Shown: piece after piece, positions 5,343 through 7,042 of the stretch
Layout of the letters: each line of letters begins with the position of its first letter
Numbering within the stretch: position 1 is the stretch's first letter
From: Bryobacterales bacterium
GTDB lineage: Bacteria; Acidobacteriota; Terriglobia; Bryobacterales; Bryobacteraceae
Assembly: GCA_003487005.1 (NCBI GenBank)
Contig: DNFG01000217.1
Coordinates: forward strand, 1-7,042
Length of the DNA stretch: 7,042 nucleotides
Direction: 5' to 3'
Translations under genes and position numbers: made by a program
Notes under the pieces: generated by a model
Told to the model about the DNA's origin: nothing
The model's database searches: none
The model's input: only the letters and a program-made list of their open reading frames with translations

Positions 5343-6280
5343 CGGGCTTTCATGAGCGGGGTGACCACGATGGACCTGAATTCAATGGGTCCGTGGTCGC
5401 CCTGCAGCATGATGGGCCCGGGTTGATCTTCGAGGGGGTTGGTCATCATGGCGGTGGGGCCGGCGATGCGGGTTTTGTCGTGGATTTTCTTGCCGTTGAG
5501 GGTGACGGTGAGGTCGTGGCCGACGAGGCGGATGACGATATTCTGCCATTCGCCGGGGGGATTGGAGGCGTTGACGGCCGGGGCGACGCGGTTATAGAGG
5601 GCGCCGTGGGTGTGGTCGGAGGCGGGACGGCCGGTGTCGTCCATGACCTGGATTTCATAACGGCCACGGAGGCCGAAGCCGGAGTTGGAGCCCTTGTCGT
5701 AGCGGTATTCGGCGCGGAGTTCAAAGTTCCAGAATTTGGGTTTGGAGATCAGGTCGGCGGCGCCTTTGTCGTTGACCATCAGGTCGTTCTGGATGCGCCA
5801 GCCGGGGCGGCCTTCGACGGCGAGGCGGAACTGTTCGGTGGAGGTGCCGTCAAAGAGGACGACGGGGCGTCCGGGGCGCCAGGAACCGTCGTCGCGATCG
5901 GTGACTTGAGGGCCACGGGTGCCGCGGAAGGGGAAGGGTTCACCGGGTTTGCCGTCGAGGTATTCGACGCGCGCGCCTTCGAGGAAGCCGTTCACGATTT
6001 TGGCGCGGTAGACCTGGCGGAGGAGGCCCTGGCCGCGTTTGCGTTCGAAGACGAATTCGAGTTCGCCGTTATCGATGCGGGCATTGGCAAGTTTGTCGAC
6101 CTGGCCGCCGGGAGCGCCGACGAATTCGCCGGTGATGGCGCCGGAACCGGCGCCTTCGACGACCAGCCACCAGGCGCGGCCGCGCGGGTCTTTCACTTCG
6201 ATGTTCCAGCGGCCGTTGAAGTCGGCGTCGGCCGCCATCAGGGAGAGGGTGAGGAAAAGTCCGGAAATGATTCTAAGCAT
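5339..6280 (-). CDS. Exported DUF1080 (3-keto-disaccharide hydrolase-like) protein with N-terminal lipocalin-like domain
   Basis: A 313-residue protein from the ATG at 6278-6280, with AAGG 9 bases upstream and signal peptide MLRIISGLFLTLSLMAADA (1-19). Residues 20-123 form a beta-rich domain (DFNGRWNIEV, GAITGEFVG, IDNGELEFVF). Residues 133-309 form the DUF1080/3-keto-disaccharide hydrolase domain, a concanavalin-like sandwich: PVVLFDGTS (139-147), GWRIQND (160-166), SKPKFWNFELRAEYRY (179-194), GSNSGFGLRGRYEIQVMDD (197-215), GEWQNIVIRL (243-252) and GPIMLQGDHGPIEFRSI (288-304). The family is tied to cleavage of 3-keto-glycosides made by Gfo/Idh/MocA oxidoreductases; the substrate here is unknown. 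It starts 17 bases after the DUF6807 stop, so the two form an operon. A longer frame to 6517 only runs inside the upstream gene and is rejected. Confidence 0.92.
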   Translation of the reverse strand: MLRIISGLFLTLSLMAADADFNGRWNIEVKDPRGRAWWLVVEGAGSGAITGEFVGAPGGQVDKLANARIDNGELEFVFERKRGQGLLRQVYRAKIVNGFLEGARVEYLDGKPGEPFPFRGTRGPQVTDRDDGSWRPGRPVVLFDGTSTEQFRLAVEGRPGWRIQNDLMVNDKGAADLISKPKFWNFELRAEYRYDKGSNSGFGLRGRYEIQVMDDTGRPASDHTHGALYNRVAPAVNASNPPGEWQNIVIRLVGHDLTVTLNGKKIHDKTRIAGPTAMMTNPLEDQPGPIMLQGDHGPIEFRSIVVTPLMKAR

Positions 6281-6297
6281 GGATGTTGCCTTGGTGA

Positions 6298-7042
6298 TTA
6301 GTCGATGTCGGAGAGGCGGACGCGGAAGCGGAGGGTGACGGGTCTGCCTTTTTCGAGGGTGTAGCCGTCGATGGTGGCGGTGCGTCCGGGGAAGGAGGCG
6401 CCGATGTAGCCGTAGTCGCGGAGGACCCACTGGTGGGGGAAGTGGGTGTTGGCGGGGTCGGCGGAGATGCGCAAAGCGGCGCGTTTTCCGTCGTAAACGG
6501 CCTCGAATTCGGCCCATTCGTAGTGGGTGAGGTCGTCGTTTTTCTTTTCGAGGACGCCCTGGTTGGTGCGGATCAGGGTCTCCGTGCGGGGGGCGAAGCG
6601 GGCATTGAAGCCGCCATAGGATTTGCCCTTGACGGGGTCGCCGCGGAGGATGACGGGGACGTCGAGGGCTTCCATGGTGAGGGTGAAGTCGAGTTCGCGG
6701 GCCGTGCCGTGGGTGGGATGAACGGTGAGGGTGACGTTTTCGCGGACAAAGGCTTTGCCGGTGTTGTCGATCCAGAGGTTGGCGACGCGCAGGGTGGCGC
6801 TCTGGGGGTTGGCGGCGGTCTGGACGGTGGAATCGGTTGTATGGCGGAGGGAGCGGAACATCCAGTTATCGTGGCGCTGGCCGTTGATTTCGACGAAGGA
6901 CCAGGCCCAGTGGAGGCCTCGGTGGTGCCAGTGGTCGGCGGGGAAATCGTCGAGGGGGTTGACGCCGGCGGGGGTGAAGGCGGGGAAGATGTAGCAGCAG
7001 CGGGCGCGGTCGGCGGGGGCGGGGGGGCTTCCTGATGAGATT
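6298..7042 (-). CDS. DUF6807 (PmoA-like) protein, C-terminal part, cut by window end
   Basis: Reading is open from the window edge to TAA at 6298-6300, 247 visible residues; the start lies outside. The family block YIFPAFTPAGV appears near the visible N-terminus, followed by DDFPADHWHHRGLHWAWSF with its His-rich centre. FNARFAPRTET, HYEWAEFEAVYDGKRAALRI, PHQWVLRDYGYIGASF and a closing LEKGRPVTLRFRVRL complete a beta-sandwich pattern. Database entries often call this family 'methane oxygenase PmoA', but it is not a methane monooxygenase. It is usually found beside DUF1080 and Gfo/Idh/MocA genes in sugar-degrading bacteria, and its biochemical role is not established as far as I know. It lies immediately upstream of the DUF1080 gene in the same operon. 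The missing N-terminus prevents judging export. Confidence 0.9.
   Translation of the reverse strand, partial: ISSGSPPAPADRARCCYIFPAFTPAGVNPLDDFPADHWHHRGLHWAWSFVEINGQRHDNWMFRSLRHTTDSTVQTAANPQSATLRVANLWIDNTGKAFVRENVTLTVHPTHGTARELDFTLTMEALDVPVILRGDPVKGKSYGGFNARFAPRTETLIRTNQGVLEKKNDDLTHYEWAEFEAVYDGKRAALRISADPANTHFPHQWVLRDYGYIGASFPGRTATIDGYTLEKGRPVTLRFRVRLSDID

Noticed and set aside
5393..6301. Long plus-strand open frame (302 codons), and a similar one at 6433-7035
   Set aside because: Both are antisense to the DUF1080 and DUF6807 genes; the Gly/Ala/Val/Glu/Asp-rich products reflect reverse reading of GC-rich codons.

Overview
The window looks like a chromosomal segment from a GC-rich, polymer-degrading soil-type bacterium. 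The best guess is Acidobacteriota of the Solibacter/Bryobacter kind, with Planctomycetota or Verrucomicrobiota as alternatives. This rests on the pairing of a DUF1080 (3-keto-disaccharide hydrolase) protein with a DUF6807 ('PmoA-like') protein, on a small secreted beta-rich protein beside them, and on the base composition. It is inference from gene content; there is no rRNA or other phylogenetic marker here.

Left edge (1-372, minus strand): the first 124 codons of a COG1313/PflX-like radical SAM protein. Its three upstream cysteines and the start of the radical SAM cluster motif are visible, and an unusual twin-arginine/lipobox-like leader precedes them. Next comes a gene-free stretch (373-904). 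It holds a compact 110-bp MITE-like element with 13-bp perfect terminal inverted repeats and a strong internal hairpin, a 36-bp direct repeat that duplicates its right end, a triple TTGCCGC repeat and an operator-like inverted repeat.

Middle (905-3628): visibly AT-richer DNA than both flanks. A secreted clan GH-A-like glycoside hydrolase gene (905-2047) is complete in one frame except for a single in-frame TAA at 1667-1669. That stop falls between the two putative catalytic glutamates, so the gene is called a pseudogene. Facing it is a two-gene minus-strand unit: a small excisionase/MerR-type DNA-binding protein, overlapped at its stop codon by a class I SAM-dependent methyltransferase with an extra C-terminal beta-rich domain. 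A mazE-mazF toxin-antitoxin pair (4012-4580) follows. The MITE, low GC, excisionase-like gene and toxin-antitoxin pair together suggest an acquired accessory segment, but no integrase or transposase gene is visible.

Right part (4581-7042): after a 387-bp gene-free region, a small exported lipocalin-like protein on the plus strand converges on a minus-strand operon of DUF6807 (cut by the window edge) followed by DUF1080. The two convergent reading frames end on the same TTAA. The N-terminal domain of the DUF1080 protein resembles the small secreted protein, so this corner probably encodes an envelope or periplasmic glycan-processing set. Nothing here is certain to be a new system. The most unusual items are the stop-interrupted hydrolase, the exported-looking leader on the radical SAM protein, the MITE-like element and the shared beta-domain across the convergent pair.
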